Source: JAFDVL01 sp031409955 (GTDB lineage Bacteria; Acidobacteriota; Blastocatellia; RBC074). From it: a stretch of DNA of 64,000 nt. Shown piece after piece: positions 16,058 to 23,522 of this stretch (position 1 is its first letter; each line of letters starts with the position of its first letter). Both the position numbers and the translations under genes were made by a program. The DNA is taken from the NCBI GenBank assembly GCA_031409955.1, contig JANNYF010000044.1, forward strand, positions 1 through 64,000. The letters run 5' to 3'. The notes under the pieces were generated by a model. That model searched no databases, was not told where the DNA came from, and saw only the letters and a list, made by a program, of their open reading frames with translations.

Positions 16058-17302
16058 TTACTTTTTCTTCAACTTGATGTCGGCGCTGAACCCATTGATT
16101 TTGAGTTGCGCGCCGCCGTTGCCGTGCGTGCCTTGCAACCGTTTGGGGCGGCTGGTTTGCGTTGCGCCGGGCGGAATCGTGATTGGGAAGTCGGTTTCGA
16201 GGCTGCCATTGAAGGTCGTTGCCATCAGCGCGAAATTGGAATTGGCGGGAATCGTAATCGTCACGCTGCCATTGAAGCTCTCAAAACTGTATCGTCCATC
16301 GTTATAGATTGAGCCGCTATAACTCACGTTGCCACTGTGACTGCCAAGCTGGATTTCGTGTGAATCTACATCAGTCACGATGACATCGCCGCTGGTGGTT
16401 TTGGCTTCGATTAAGCCTTTGGTATTAGTGACGGTGATGGTGCCGCTGACGGCGTTGATGCGTGCGCCTTCCTGCACGTTGCGCACCGTGACGTCGGCGC
16501 TGACGGCGCTGACGGTCACGCGGCCTTTGATGTTTTCGGCGAGGACGGAATCGCTGATGCTTTCGAGCGTGGCATCACCGCCGACATCTTTGACGGAAAC
16601 AGTGCCACTGACGGTTCGTGCATTCACGCGCCCGCTGGCTTTCTCAATGCGGATTTCGCCGCTGGTTGCTGCTATCGTCGCGTCGTCGCGTAAATCCGTC
16701 GCCGTAATATCGCCGCTGGTAGTACGCGCGGACAGCTTCGATGCCACGTCGTTGATGCGGACTTCGCCGCTGGTGGAGGTGAGTGTTAGTGTGCCGTTGG
16801 TGCGCTCCGCTGAAATATTGCCGCTGGTGGTGTTGATCGTAGTATCGCCGCTGGTGCCGCGCACCGTGACATCGCCGCTGGTTGAACGCGCCATCACGCG
16901 CGCGCCCGCATCCGTAATTGTGATGTCGCCGCTGGTGGTGGCAATCGGATTGAGGAGCGCGCCGCGCGGTACTTTCAACTCATAATCCACCCACACGTGC
17001 CGATTCGGTCGCCAATTGGTGCGCGGAGAAATGGTCTCGATTTGCAGGCGGTCAGGACTGTCGGAAACGCGAATCTCGACCAGCGAAAAATCTTCTTTAT
17101 GGCCGCGTTTGACGGCATCCACTTGCACACGGTTTTCATTCCAACTCGTGATGCGGATGTAACCGCTCAGGTTTGTCACGCTGACGATTCCATTCGGATT
17201 CAGTGGATAGGGTTTGTGCAATTCGTCCTGCGCGCGAAGGCTCGTTGCCGCCAATATTAACAGGCCGATTGCGATAGATGAGGTAATAAAAAATCGTTTC
17301 AT
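16058..17302 (-). CDS. Secreted DUF4097 beta-solenoid protein
   Basis: The 414-residue protein has a signal peptide (first 24 residues ending SLRAQ) and a long array of short beta repeats with the pattern TTSGDI/TVSGTVSVKDV, in which Ser-Gly-Asp triplets recur every 20 or so residues. This is the DUF4097 putative adhesin fold. The repetition is visible in DNA as many copies of GCCGCTGGTGGT-like words. It is the last gene of an apparent sigma, anti-sigma, DUF4097 operon, an arrangement suggesting that the protein is exported and its expression controlled by the sigma factor. Its function is not known. Confidence 0.88.
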   Translation of the reverse strand: MKRFFITSSIAIGLLILAATSLRAQDELHKPYPLNPNGIVSVTNLSGYIRITSWNENRVQVDAVKRGHKEDFSLVEIRVSDSPDRLQIETISPRTNWRPNRHVWVDYELKVPRGALLNPIATTSGDITITDAGARVMARSTSGDVTVRGTSGDTTINTTSGNISAERTNGTLTLTSTSGEVRINDVASKLSARTTSGDITATDLRDDATIAATSGEIRIEKASGRVNARTVSGTVSVKDVGGDATLESISDSVLAENIKGRVTVSAVSADVTVRNVQEGARINAVSGTITVTNTKGLIEAKTTSGDVIVTDVDSHEIQLGSHSGNVSYSGSIYNDGRYSFESFNGSVTITIPANSNFALMATTFNGSLETDFPITIPPGATQTSRPKRLQGTHGNGGAQLKINGFSADIKLKKK

Positions 17303-17321
17303 AAACAGTTGTAATCCAGTC

Positions 17322-18155
17322 TCATCGCATAGCGATTTCCTGCATCAGTCCCACCTTTTTGGAATACGCCGAGAGTAAAAATCGGGCGGCGGTTGGATCA
17401 TTTGGATGAGCGCGTAAAGCCTCGCGGCTCGATGCAATCGAAGCGTCAATCAGGGCAATGCTGCCTTCGAATTGCTTGATCGTACCTTCGTCAAGCTGCG
17501 TTTTGCGTTTGGCAATCGTGCGTTCGAGTAAGCGAATTGCGCCTTGATATTCGCGCGAAGCCCGGGCGATTTGTTGCGCGAGCAATTCGTCTTCGGACAA
17601 TTTGGTTGATGCGGGCGTTTTAGGCTCCAGCTTTGGCGGTCTTACGGCAGCAACTTGCGGCTTACCGCTTTCTTTCAAATTCGGCGCGGGCGTTGGCTGT
17701 GGTTCTGGCGCAGCGGGCGTTGCGGTTGGCGTCGGCGTTTGTTTCACTTCGGCAACGGTGTTCTCAACTTTGCGCGCCGAGAAATACAGCGCAGTCAAGC
17801 CAACAGAGGCCAATATTAACAGGGCTGCGAAGCCTGCTTGCCGCAGCATTGCAGGAGCCAGCAGCGGCGCGAACCACTGGCGAAACTTTGCCGACCAACC
17901 AGAGTGCAAGCTCACAGCTTGCACCACCTCCGGCTTGATGCGTTCGTGAATCACTTGCCACATTTCGTCGGATGGTTCCAGCGCGTTCTGCTCGTAGAAT
18001 TGCGCGAAGAGATCGTTTTCGCGCTCCAATGCGGTGTATTTTGCACGGCACTCCGGGCACACCGAGAGATGTTCGTGGAGCGCGATTTTCCACGCGGTGT
18101 CCAGTTCGCCGTAGAGCAAATCTTCCAGTTCATTTGTACAAGTTTCGCAGTTCAT
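17322..18155 (-). CDS. Anti-sigma factor with zinc-binding ZAS domain
   Basis: The protein has 277 residues. The N-terminal zinc-binding anti-sigma motif is H29-x3-C33-x2-C36 (HEHLSVCPEC). A single transmembrane helix lies at about 105-127. It is followed by a Pro/Thr-rich linker (TPTPTATPAAPEPQPTPAP) and a C-terminal helical domain that may be periplasmic. It lies directly downstream of the ECF sigma gene, so it should sequester that sigma factor at the membrane and release it on a signal. This partnership is inferred from position and domain type. Confidence 0.88.
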   Translation of the reverse strand: MNCETCTNELEDLLYGELDTAWKIALHEHLSVCPECRAKYTALERENDLFAQFYEQNALEPSDEMWQVIHERIKPEVVQAVSLHSGWSAKFRQWFAPLLAPAMLRQAGFAALLILASVGLTALYFSARKVENTVAEVKQTPTPTATPAAPEPQPTPAPNLKESGKPQVAAVRPPKLEPKTPASTKLSEDELLAQQIARASREYQGAIRLLERTIAKRKTQLDEGTIKQFEGSIALIDASIASSREALRAHPNDPTAARFLLSAYSKKVGLMQEIAMR

Positions 18156-18160
18156 AAAAC

Positions 18161-18218
18161 AGGTTTTAGGTTTCAGGTGTCGGGTGTCAGGGAGAAGCTA
18201 CCGACTACCAACTACTGT
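18161..18218. repeat. Hybrid tandem repeat between sigma and anti-sigma genes
   Basis: Two different tandem words are juxtaposed: GGTTTCAGGTGTCGGGTGTCAGGG-type units (18161-18192, about 7-8 nt each) and CTACCGACTACCAACTACT units (18199-18218). They do not pair with each other. The first shares its word with the repeat at 4085 and the second with the arm at 23130-23157, so this looks like a chimera of two arm types. The sigma stop codon lies in the second block. Confidence 0.65.
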
Positions 18219-18826
18219 CCCCCCATTAAATACGGCTCCAATCGTTTGCGCATTTCGGCGCGGGCGCGGTGCAGATCGGTTTTCAATTTGCCGATGGAAT
18301 GCCCGGTGATGGCGCTGATTTCTTCGTAGCTTTTTTCGTGAAAAATCTTCAGGCTGAACACCATTCGTTTGTCCTCATCCAATCCGGCGAGCGCCTGTTT
18401 GATGGTCTGATTTAATTCACGATCCAGCATAGCTCCATCGGGCGTTGCGCCCCTCGCTTGCAAGTTCAATGACTCCGGTTCATCCAATGCGATATTGCGT
18501 CCGGCTTTGATGGTTTGGCGTGTCGCTTCGCGGGCGACGTTGCGCGCGATGCCGAAGAGCCAGGTCGAAAGCCGCGCGTCATCTTTCAAATAATTCAAGT
18601 TGCGATAGGCCCGCACAAACGTTTCCTGTGCTAATTCTTCCGCCAACGCGCGGTCGTTGACGTGGTGGTACAAGAAGCTAAGAACGGGACGACCGTAGCG
18701 CCGGAAGATCGCATGAAAAGCGTCTTCGTCACCGTGGCGCGCTTGCGCGATGATGGTCGGGGCTATTTCCAAAGACACTCGGTTGTTAGCTCCTGGTGGG
18801 TCCAGTGTCAGTACAAAATTGCTCAT
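18212..18826 (-). CDS. ECF-type RNA polymerase sigma factor
   Basis: A 204-residue sigma-70-family factor with region 2 (EDAFHAIFRRYGRPVLSFLY; ELAQETFVRAYRNL; STWLFGIARNVARE) and region 4 (MVFSLKIFHEKSYEEISAI; GKLKTDLHRARAEMRKRL). It heads an operon with a ZAS anti-sigma factor and a DUF4097 protein, which it probably autoregulates. No clear ribosome-binding site precedes ATG 18826. An 11-bp direct repeat lies just upstream. Confidence 0.93.
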   Translation of the reverse strand: MSNFVLTLDPPGANNRVSLEIAPTIIAQARHGDEDAFHAIFRRYGRPVLSFLYHHVNDRALAEELAQETFVRAYRNLNYLKDDARLSTWLFGIARNVAREATRQTIKAGRNIALDEPESLNLQARGATPDGAMLDRELNQTIKQALAGLDEDKRMVFSLKIFHEKSYEEISAITGHSIGKLKTDLHRARAEMRKRLEPYLMGGQ

Positions 18827-18842
18827 TACAGCGAGCGAAAAT

Positions 18843-18880
18843 TCTCAAAATCAGCCGACAAAATATTTCTCTCAAAATCA
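18843..18880. promoter_or_regulatory. 11-bp direct repeat in a divergent promoter region
   Basis: TCTCAAAATCA occurs at 18843-18853 and 18870-18880, 27 bp apart, between the sigma gene and the divergent cysteine leader. It could be an operator or sigma-binding element; this is unproven. The rest of 18881-18979 shows nothing else. Confidence 0.35.
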
Positions 18881-18979
18881 CCTGTTCCGTTGGGGTTAGT
18901 GTACCTTGTCCGGCAAAGGTTTCAGCCATTAGGGAAATTTATCAAGCCTGAAAAAGTATTTATGAAAAAGAGAAACCCA

Positions 18980-19009
18980 TTGACAGTATTTATCTGAAAC
19001 GGTTATAAG
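18980..19009 (+). promoter_or_regulatory. Sigma-70-type promoter of the sulfate assimilation operon
   Basis: A perfect TTGACA at 18980-18985 is followed after 17 or 18 bp by TTATAA/TATAAG (19003-19009). Transcription would start near 19016, leaving about 48 nt of untranslated leader before the polycysteine ORF. It is the best hexamer pair in the region. Confidence 0.7.
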
Positions 19010-19063
19010 CTACAAATCGTTTTACAATTCGATAGTTTAGAAATCAGTTTGAAAGGTACAACA

Positions 19064-19204
19064 ATGACACGTTACGAAATCAACTTAATATCATCGCGTT
19101 CCTGGTTCAAGAGTAGCGCCTCGACCACTCATCAAACGTCCGCCTTCCTGTCCGCTCTCTCCGCTCGCATGTCCTGTTGTTGTTGTTGCCGCTGTTGTTG
19201 TTAG
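19064..19204 (+). CDS. Polycysteine leader peptide upstream of the cys operon
   Basis: A 46-codon ORF too short for standard gene calls. AAAGG at 19052-19056 sits 7 nt before ATG 19064, and the stop is TAG 19202-19204. The peptide is Ser-rich and ends SCCCCCRCCC: Cys codons at 38-42 and 44-46, eight of the last nine. The next genes make cysteine's sulfur precursor (sat, cysC, cobA, cysH). By analogy with amino-acid leader peptides and with actinobacterial polycysteine ORFs, low Cys-tRNA should stall the ribosome at the Cys run and alter folding of the downstream RNA, raising expression. The ORF, codons and spacing are seen directly; the regulatory role is inferred. The peptide itself is probably not a stable product. 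Confidence 0.82.
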   Translation: MTRYEINLISSRSWFKSSASTTHQTSAFLSALSARMSCCCCCRCCC

Positions 19205-19287
19205 CATCCGCTAGCAAAATTCCCTTTACACAATTTAATTCGATTTTCAGTTGCCGAACTTTCTTCGGTCTGTTGGTTTTGTTGTTG

Positions 19288-19310
19288 CGCGAACTGTTAG
19301 TTTGCGTTTT
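19288..19310 (+). terminator. Candidate attenuator hairpin downstream of leader peptide
   Basis: CGCGAACT (19288-19295) can pair with AGTTTGCG (19299-19306), one G-U pair, loop GTT, followed directly by TTTT. This is a weak intrinsic-terminator shape about 85 nt after the leader stop. CGAACT at 19255-19260 could instead pair with AGTTTG (19299-19304), giving a mutually exclusive antiterminator. Two more competing stems lie nearby: TTCTTCG 19261 with CGAAGAA 19327, and TTGGTTTT 19273 with AAAACCAA 19332. Confidence 0.45.
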
Positions 19311-19465
19311 CGGATGACAAGCCACACGAAGAAAACCAAAGCCGCTTACCTGCTTGGTTCTGACTGACATTTCAGTTACCACCACCGCAAGCGTGCTATT
19401 CGCGCCACTGGATTACTTTATCCCGTCCCGGCTAATTGTGCCGCATACGTCAGAAAAGGAATGTT

Positions 19466-19678
19466 ATGAGCTTGAAATTTGATACTGCCAAATGGAATGT
19501 CGAGATCACTTGGGAACAACTGACACTGACACCGCTTGGCACCGCAAATAGCCATCGTGATACGAGTTCTGAAAATACTTCCGGCATCGTGCAACCCAGC
19601 AATACGAACCCCTTCCTCTTCAATCTGATTGAGCAACTTTTTACCCCGGGACATAACCAGGAGCATTTATCACAATGA
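19466..19678 (+). CDS. Small hypothetical protein coupled to sat
   Basis: A 70-residue ORF with AAAGGA five bases before ATG 19466 and a TGA that overlaps the sat ATG (ATGA). I recognise no domain. It starts MSLKFDTAKWNVEITWEQL and has a Ser/Thr/Asn-rich middle, with no signal or membrane segment. The overlap implies that translation of this ORF helps start sat translation, so it could be a second regulatory ORF or a small protein acting with ATP sulfurylase. The upstream TTG-initiated extension from 19436 is less likely. Confidence 0.6.
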   Translation: MSLKFDTAKWNVEITWEQLTLTPLGTANSHRDTSSENTSGIVQPSNTNPFLFNLIEQLFTPGHNQEHLSQ

Positions 19679-20841
19679 GTTTAGTTCAACCGCACGGCGG
19701 CACTTTAGTTGACCGCACCGCACACGGCGCAGCACGCGAAGCCTTGCTTTTCGCTGCCGCCACTTTACCAACCATCACCCTCAACGCCCGCGAAGAAGCG
19801 GATTTGGAATTGATTGCCAACGGCGCGTTTTCGCCGCTCGAAGGCTTTTTAGGCGAAGCGGATTACTTGTCCGTCCGCGACAACAAACGCTTGGCGAACG
19901 GCTTGGTCTGGTCCATCCCCGTCACGCTTTCGGTCAGCGAAGAAGAAAAGAACAATCTGAAAGTTGGCGAGGACGTTGCGCTGAATGGACGCGATGGGCG
20001 TCTGTTAGCCATCCTGCATCTGGCGGAGATTTACACCTACGACAAGGAAAAAGAAGCCGAACAAGTCTATCGCACGACCGAAGACAAACATCCGGGCGTC
20101 GCCGCATTGTATGCGCAGAAAGACGTTCTGCTCGGTGGCAAAATCACGTTGCTCAACAAGGTCAGCGAAGCGTTTGGCAAGTATCGTTTTACGCCCGCTC
20201 AGCTTCGCGCTTTGTTTGAGGAAAAAGGCTGGTCGCGCATCGTTGCCTTCCAAACCCGCAACCCGATTCATCGCGCGCACGAATACTTGACGAAAACCGC
20301 GTTGGAATCAGTAGACGGATTGCTGGTGCATCCGATTGTCGGCGAAACGAAATCCGATGACATTCCGGCTGACGTTCGCATTCAAGCCTACGAGGTTTTG
20401 CTCTCGAATTACTATCCAACGAATCGCACCCAGCTTGCCGGATTGCCCGCCGCGATGCGGTATGCCGGCCCGCGCGAAGCAATCTTTCACGCCTTAATTC
20501 GCAAAAATTACGGCGCGTCGCATTTCATTGTCGGACGCGATCACGCAGGCGTTGGCACGTATTACGGCACGTATGACGCGCAGAAAATCTTCAGCGAATT
20601 TACCGCCGAAGAGATCGGTATCAACTTGTTCTTTTTTGAGAACACGTTCTATTGCGAGGGCTGCGGCGGCATGGCTTCGCTGAAGACCTGCCCGCACGAT
20701 ACTGCGCAACACGTCAGTTTGAGCGGCACGAAAGTGCGCGAGATGTTGGTCAATGGCGAAATCCCGCCCGTCGAATTTACGCGTCCCGAAGTCGCCCAAA
20801 TTTTAATTGACGCCTATCGCGCAAAGGCGAAAGCGGCGTAA
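19675..20841 (+). CDS. sat: Sulfate adenylyltransferase (ATP sulfurylase)
   Basis: Sat makes adenosine 5'-phosphosulfate (APS) from sulfate and ATP, the first step of sulfate assimilation. The 388-residue monofunctional protein begins MSLVQPHGGTLVDR, typical of the family. It has the nucleotide motif QTRNPIHRAH (193-202), GRDHAG (287-292) and a C-terminal cysteine/histidine cluster (CEGCGG and CPHD) typical of bacterial zinc-containing Sat. No APS kinase domain is fused; that function is the separate downstream cysC. The start overlaps the 70-residue ORF, and an inverted repeat separates it from cysC. Confidence 0.97.
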   Translation: MSLVQPHGGTLVDRTAHGAAREALLFAAATLPTITLNAREEADLELIANGAFSPLEGFLGEADYLSVRDNKRLANGLVWSIPVTLSVSEEEKNNLKVGEDVALNGRDGRLLAILHLAEIYTYDKEKEAEQVYRTTEDKHPGVAALYAQKDVLLGGKITLLNKVSEAFGKYRFTPAQLRALFEEKGWSRIVAFQTRNPIHRAHEYLTKTALESVDGLLVHPIVGETKSDDIPADVRIQAYEVLLSNYYPTNRTQLAGLPAAMRYAGPREAIFHALIRKNYGASHFIVGRDHAGVGTYYGTYDAQKIFSEFTAEEIGINLFFFENTFYCEGCGGMASLKTCPHDTAQHVSLSGTKVREMLVNGEIPPVEFTRPEVAQILIDAYRAKAKAA

Positions 20842-20844
20842 AAC

Positions 20845-20935
20845 GAGTCTTGAGAGTCTTGGAGTCTTGAGTGTCCAGAGAGTCAGTAAGGTGCTCGACT
20901 CTCAAGACTCTCAAGACTCTCAAGACTCTAAGACT
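20845..20935. repeat. Inverted repeat with tandem arms (GAGTCTTGA unit)
   Basis: The left arm 20845-20884 is made of GAGTCTTGA/GAGTCTTGG words and the right arm 20897-20935 of CTCAAGA words. Long stems form in several registers. It begins 3 nt after the sat stop and lies within the cys operon, so it may cause partial termination or protect the sat message. The words are close to those at 2694 and 24547. Confidence 0.85.
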
Positions 20936-20964
20936 TATTCATTCATCGAAAGGAATTATTCATC

Positions 20965-21564
20965 ATGTCACAAGGATTTACACTCTGGTTCACTGGCCTC
21001 TCAGGCGCAGGCAAAACAACCCTCACCAACGAAATCGTCCCACAACTCAAAGCGCGCGGCGTCAAAGTCGAGGTCCTCGACGGCGACGAAGTGCGCACGA
21101 ATTTGAGCAAGGGCTTAGGCTTTTCCAAAGAAGACCGCGACACGAATATTCGCCGCATTGGCTATGTCGCGCGATTGTTGTCGCGCAACGGCGTCGGCGT
21201 GATTGTGGCGGCGATTTCTCCGTACCGCGAAATCCGGGCCGAAGTGCGCAAAGACATCGAAGACAATGGCGCAGCCTTCGTTGAAGTCTTCGTCAAAGCG
21301 TCGCTGGATACGCTGGTGCAGCGCGATGTGAAAGGCTTGTACAAAAAAGCTATCGCAGGCGAAATTGCCAATTTTACGGGCGTTTCGGATCCGTATGAAG
21401 AACCGCTCACACCCGAAATTCTCGTGTCCAGCGACACCGAAGCCATCGCCGAAAGTGCCACGAAAATCATTGACCATCTCGAAGAAAATGGTTTGATCGA
21501 ACCCGCCTACGCGTTGGCACAAGAGGTCGAAAAACGGTTTGCTGCGTTGGGAGAATTGCAATGA
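20965..21564 (+). CDS. cysC: Adenylylsulfate kinase
   Basis: CysC phosphorylates APS to PAPS. The 199-residue protein has Walker A GLSGAGKTT (11-19), LDGDEVRTNLSKGLGFSKED, the RRIGYVARLL helix and the FVKASLDTLVQRDVKGLYKKA region typical of APS kinases. GAAAGGA lies upstream of ATG 20965. The stop overlaps cobA. CysH downstream has the iron-sulfur cysteines of APS reductases, so PAPS may serve sulfation as well as, or instead of, reduction. Confidence 0.96.
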   Translation: MSQGFTLWFTGLSGAGKTTLTNEIVPQLKARGVKVEVLDGDEVRTNLSKGLGFSKEDRDTNIRRIGYVARLLSRNGVGVIVAAISPYREIRAEVRKDIEDNGAAFVEVFVKASLDTLVQRDVKGLYKKAIAGEIANFTGVSDPYEEPLTPEILVSSDTEAIAESATKIIDHLEENGLIEPAYALAQEVEKRFAALGELQ

Positions 21565-22355
21565 AGTTGGTGCGCTCGCTACACAGCAAGGGCAAAGTTT
21601 ATTTGGTCGGAGCAGGGCCGGGCGATCCCGGTCTGCTCACGATCAAGGCAGCAGACTTGCTGAAGGCGGCGGATTGCGTGATCTACGACTACCTCGTGAA
21701 TCCTGCCATTCTGCGCTATGCCGCACCCCAGGCCGAAAAACTTTATGTCGGCAAAAGCGGTGGCGGTCGCAGTTGGAAGCAGGATGACATCAATCAACTG
21801 ATGATCGCCAAAGCCAATGAACATCGGCTCGTCGTGCGCTTGAAAGGCGGCGATCCGTTTGTCTTCGGGCGTGGCGGCGAAGAGGCGCTGGCATTGGTTG
21901 AAGCCGGCATCGAATGGGAAATTGTGCCGGGCGTGACGGCGGGCAGTGCAGTTGCGGCGTACGCCGGAATCCCTGTCACGCATCGCGGCGTGAGCAGTTC
22001 GGTTGCGTTTGTGACCGGACACGAAACGGCAGGAAACTCGCCGCCGAATCGGCGCTGGGAACATTTGGCCAACGGCGCAGATACGTTGGTGTTTTTTATG
22101 GGCGTCGCCAAAGTCGGCGAAATTGCCGAGCAATTGATCCAGCACGGACGCGCTGCCACCACGCCGGTGGCCGTTGTGCGCTGGGGGAGTTACGACGAGC
22201 AGGAAGTGTACGTCAGTGATTTGACCAACATCGCTGCGCTGGTCGAACGCAAAAACGTCAAAGCGCCTGCGTTGATCGTGGTCGGCGAAGTCGTGCGGTT
22301 GCGCGAGCAGTTGAATTGGTTCACCGCTACTGTTGCAGAAGCATTGGCGGCCTAG
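21561..22355 (+). CDS. cobA: Uroporphyrinogen-III C-methyltransferase
   Basis: This SAM-dependent enzyme makes precorrin-2, the precursor of siroheme, the cofactor of assimilatory sulfite reductase, which explains its place in the operon. The 264-residue protein has VYLVGAGPGDPGLLT, VRLKGGDPFVFGRGGEE, the VPGVTAGSA loop and the GIPVTHRGVSSS segment of SUMT enzymes. It has no CysG-type dehydrogenase/ferrochelatase domain; those steps must be encoded elsewhere. The ATG overlaps the cysC stop. No sulfite reductase gene is present in the window. Confidence 0.95.
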   Translation: MKLVRSLHSKGKVYLVGAGPGDPGLLTIKAADLLKAADCVIYDYLVNPAILRYAAPQAEKLYVGKSGGGRSWKQDDINQLMIAKANEHRLVVRLKGGDPFVFGRGGEEALALVEAGIEWEIVPGVTAGSAVAAYAGIPVTHRGVSSSVAFVTGHETAGNSPPNRRWEHLANGADTLVFFMGVAKVGEIAEQLIQHGRAATTPVAVVRWGSYDEQEVYVSDLTNIAALVERKNVKAPALIVVGEVVRLREQLNWFTATVAEALAA

Positions 22356-22370
22356 CATTTTAGAAAATTT

Positions 22371-23078
22371 ATGAACGCTACCAAAACATCCACCTTGATC
22401 GAATCGGATCTGCAATATCTCGCGGCTCAGTTTGAGTCGCGTCCCGTCGAAGAAATCCTCGCGTGGGCCGTGCCACAATTCGCGCCGCGCATTGCGATGA
22501 CCTCCAGCTTTGGCACCGAAGGCATCGTGTTGATAGACCATTTGGCCAAGCTTGGCATCAAGCTGCCAGTGATTTATCTCGACACGGGCTTTCACTTTCC
22601 GGCGACCGAAGAATTGAAAGACCAGTTGCAGGAACGCTACGATCTGGAAATTATCGTGCAGCAGGCCAAACTCAACGTTGCCGAGCAGGCGCAAGTCCAC
22701 GGCGAGAAATTGTACGAACGCGATTCGGACGCGTGTTGCCGCATGCGGAAGGTTGAGCCTTTGAAGCAAGCGCTCAGCCATTTAGACGCGTGGGTCGTGG
22801 CGTTGCGGCGCGATCAATCGCCCTCGCGTGCCAACATTCAAATCGTCGAGTGGAATGCGAAACACGAATTGGTCAAACTCAATCCGCTCGCCACCTGGAC
22901 GCGCAAAGACATTTGGAATTACACGCTCAAACACAAGCTTCCTTACAATCGGCTCTACGACGAAGGCTATACCAGCATTGGCTGCTGGCCCTGCACGAAA
23001 AAAGTCAGCGCCGGAAACCACGAACGCAGTGGCCGCTGGGCAGGGCAGGGCAAAGTTGAGTGCGGGATACATTTGTAG
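22371..23078 (+). CDS. cysH: Adenylylsulfate/phosphoadenylylsulfate reductase
   Basis: CysH reduces activated sulfate to sulfite with thioredoxin or a similar donor. The 235-residue protein shows SSFGTEG (PP-loop-like), DTGFHFPAT, ERDSDACCRMRKVEPL with C122-C123, GCWPC with C205 and C208, and C-terminal ECGIHL with catalytic C231. The CC and CxxC pairs are the [4Fe-4S] ligands that distinguish APS reductases from PAPS-specific enzymes, so APS is the likely substrate. It is the last gene of the assimilation operon; its stop codon lies in the first unit of an inverted repeat. Confidence 0.95.
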   Translation: MNATKTSTLIESDLQYLAAQFESRPVEEILAWAVPQFAPRIAMTSSFGTEGIVLIDHLAKLGIKLPVIYLDTGFHFPATEELKDQLQERYDLEIIVQQAKLNVAEQAQVHGEKLYERDSDACCRMRKVEPLKQALSHLDAWVVALRRDQSPSRANIQIVEWNAKHELVKLNPLATWTRKDIWNYTLKHKLPYNRLYDEGYTSIGCWPCTKKVSAGNHERSGRWAGQGKVECGIHL

Positions 23079-23157
23079 GCGGTGACCGGTGGCTGGTGGT
23101 TGGTTACGGAAAGCGGTAACTACGGACAACCGGCCACCAGCCACCACTACCAACTAC
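23075..23157. repeat. Inverted repeat with tandem arms (GGTGGCTGGT unit)
   Basis: The left arm 23075-23109 is built of GGTGGCTGGTGG-like words and the right arm 23130-23157 of their complement; the 12-bp core GGTGGCTGGTGG/CCACCAGCCACC is perfect. The cysH stop codon is in its first bases. It may terminate the assimilation operon. Confidence 0.8.
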
Positions 23158-23522
23158 CCCCTGCATTGGCTTTCCGCCTACTTTCTGCTATATTGCGCCG
23201 CGAGTTTTAGGATCGGTTATTAACACAACGATTCCTGCCCAAGTAGTAGGAACAGTCAGCAAGCTGAGTGGGAAGAACTAAACAAATATCTGCCGTTATC
23301 ACGGCAACTCACCTTTAGCCTTTTCTGTTGTAAGACATGTCGTTTCGGTCAGGTGGTGGATTGATAAATTTCATCGTTGCCTTGCCCAGTCGGTTCCCTC
23401 ACGCGTGTGGATGAAGACGAACAGCATCCCCCGAAAAAGCACTGAGAACATTCGATAGATTTTTTGAGTCAGCAATTATCCGGTTTGGTTTTCGCCGATT
23501 TGGTTTGTGGATGCTGCTGTTT
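23158..23522. other. Leader region before the sulfate-binding protein gene
   Basis: 365 bases between the repeat and the transporter genes. I see a small stem (TGCCG/CGGCA near 23291-23306) and a 25-codon ORF at 23337-23414 with one Cys near its end and no ribosome-binding site, which I do not support as a leader. No SAM or cobalamin riboswitch consensus could be recognised. A promoter for the transporter genes probably lies here. Confidence 0.4.

Noticed and set aside
19107..19385. 92-codon minus-strand ORF opposite the cysteine leader
   Set aside because: Asn-rich sequence is just the complement of the Cys-codon run and its TGTTG repeats.
23337..23414. Second Cys-containing short ORF before sbp
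   Set aside because: Only one Cys, no ribosome-binding site; not comparable with the polycysteine leader.
23158..23522. SAM or cobalamin riboswitch before the sulfate transporter
   Set aside because: No consensus core of either class could be found by eye; only a small stem is present.
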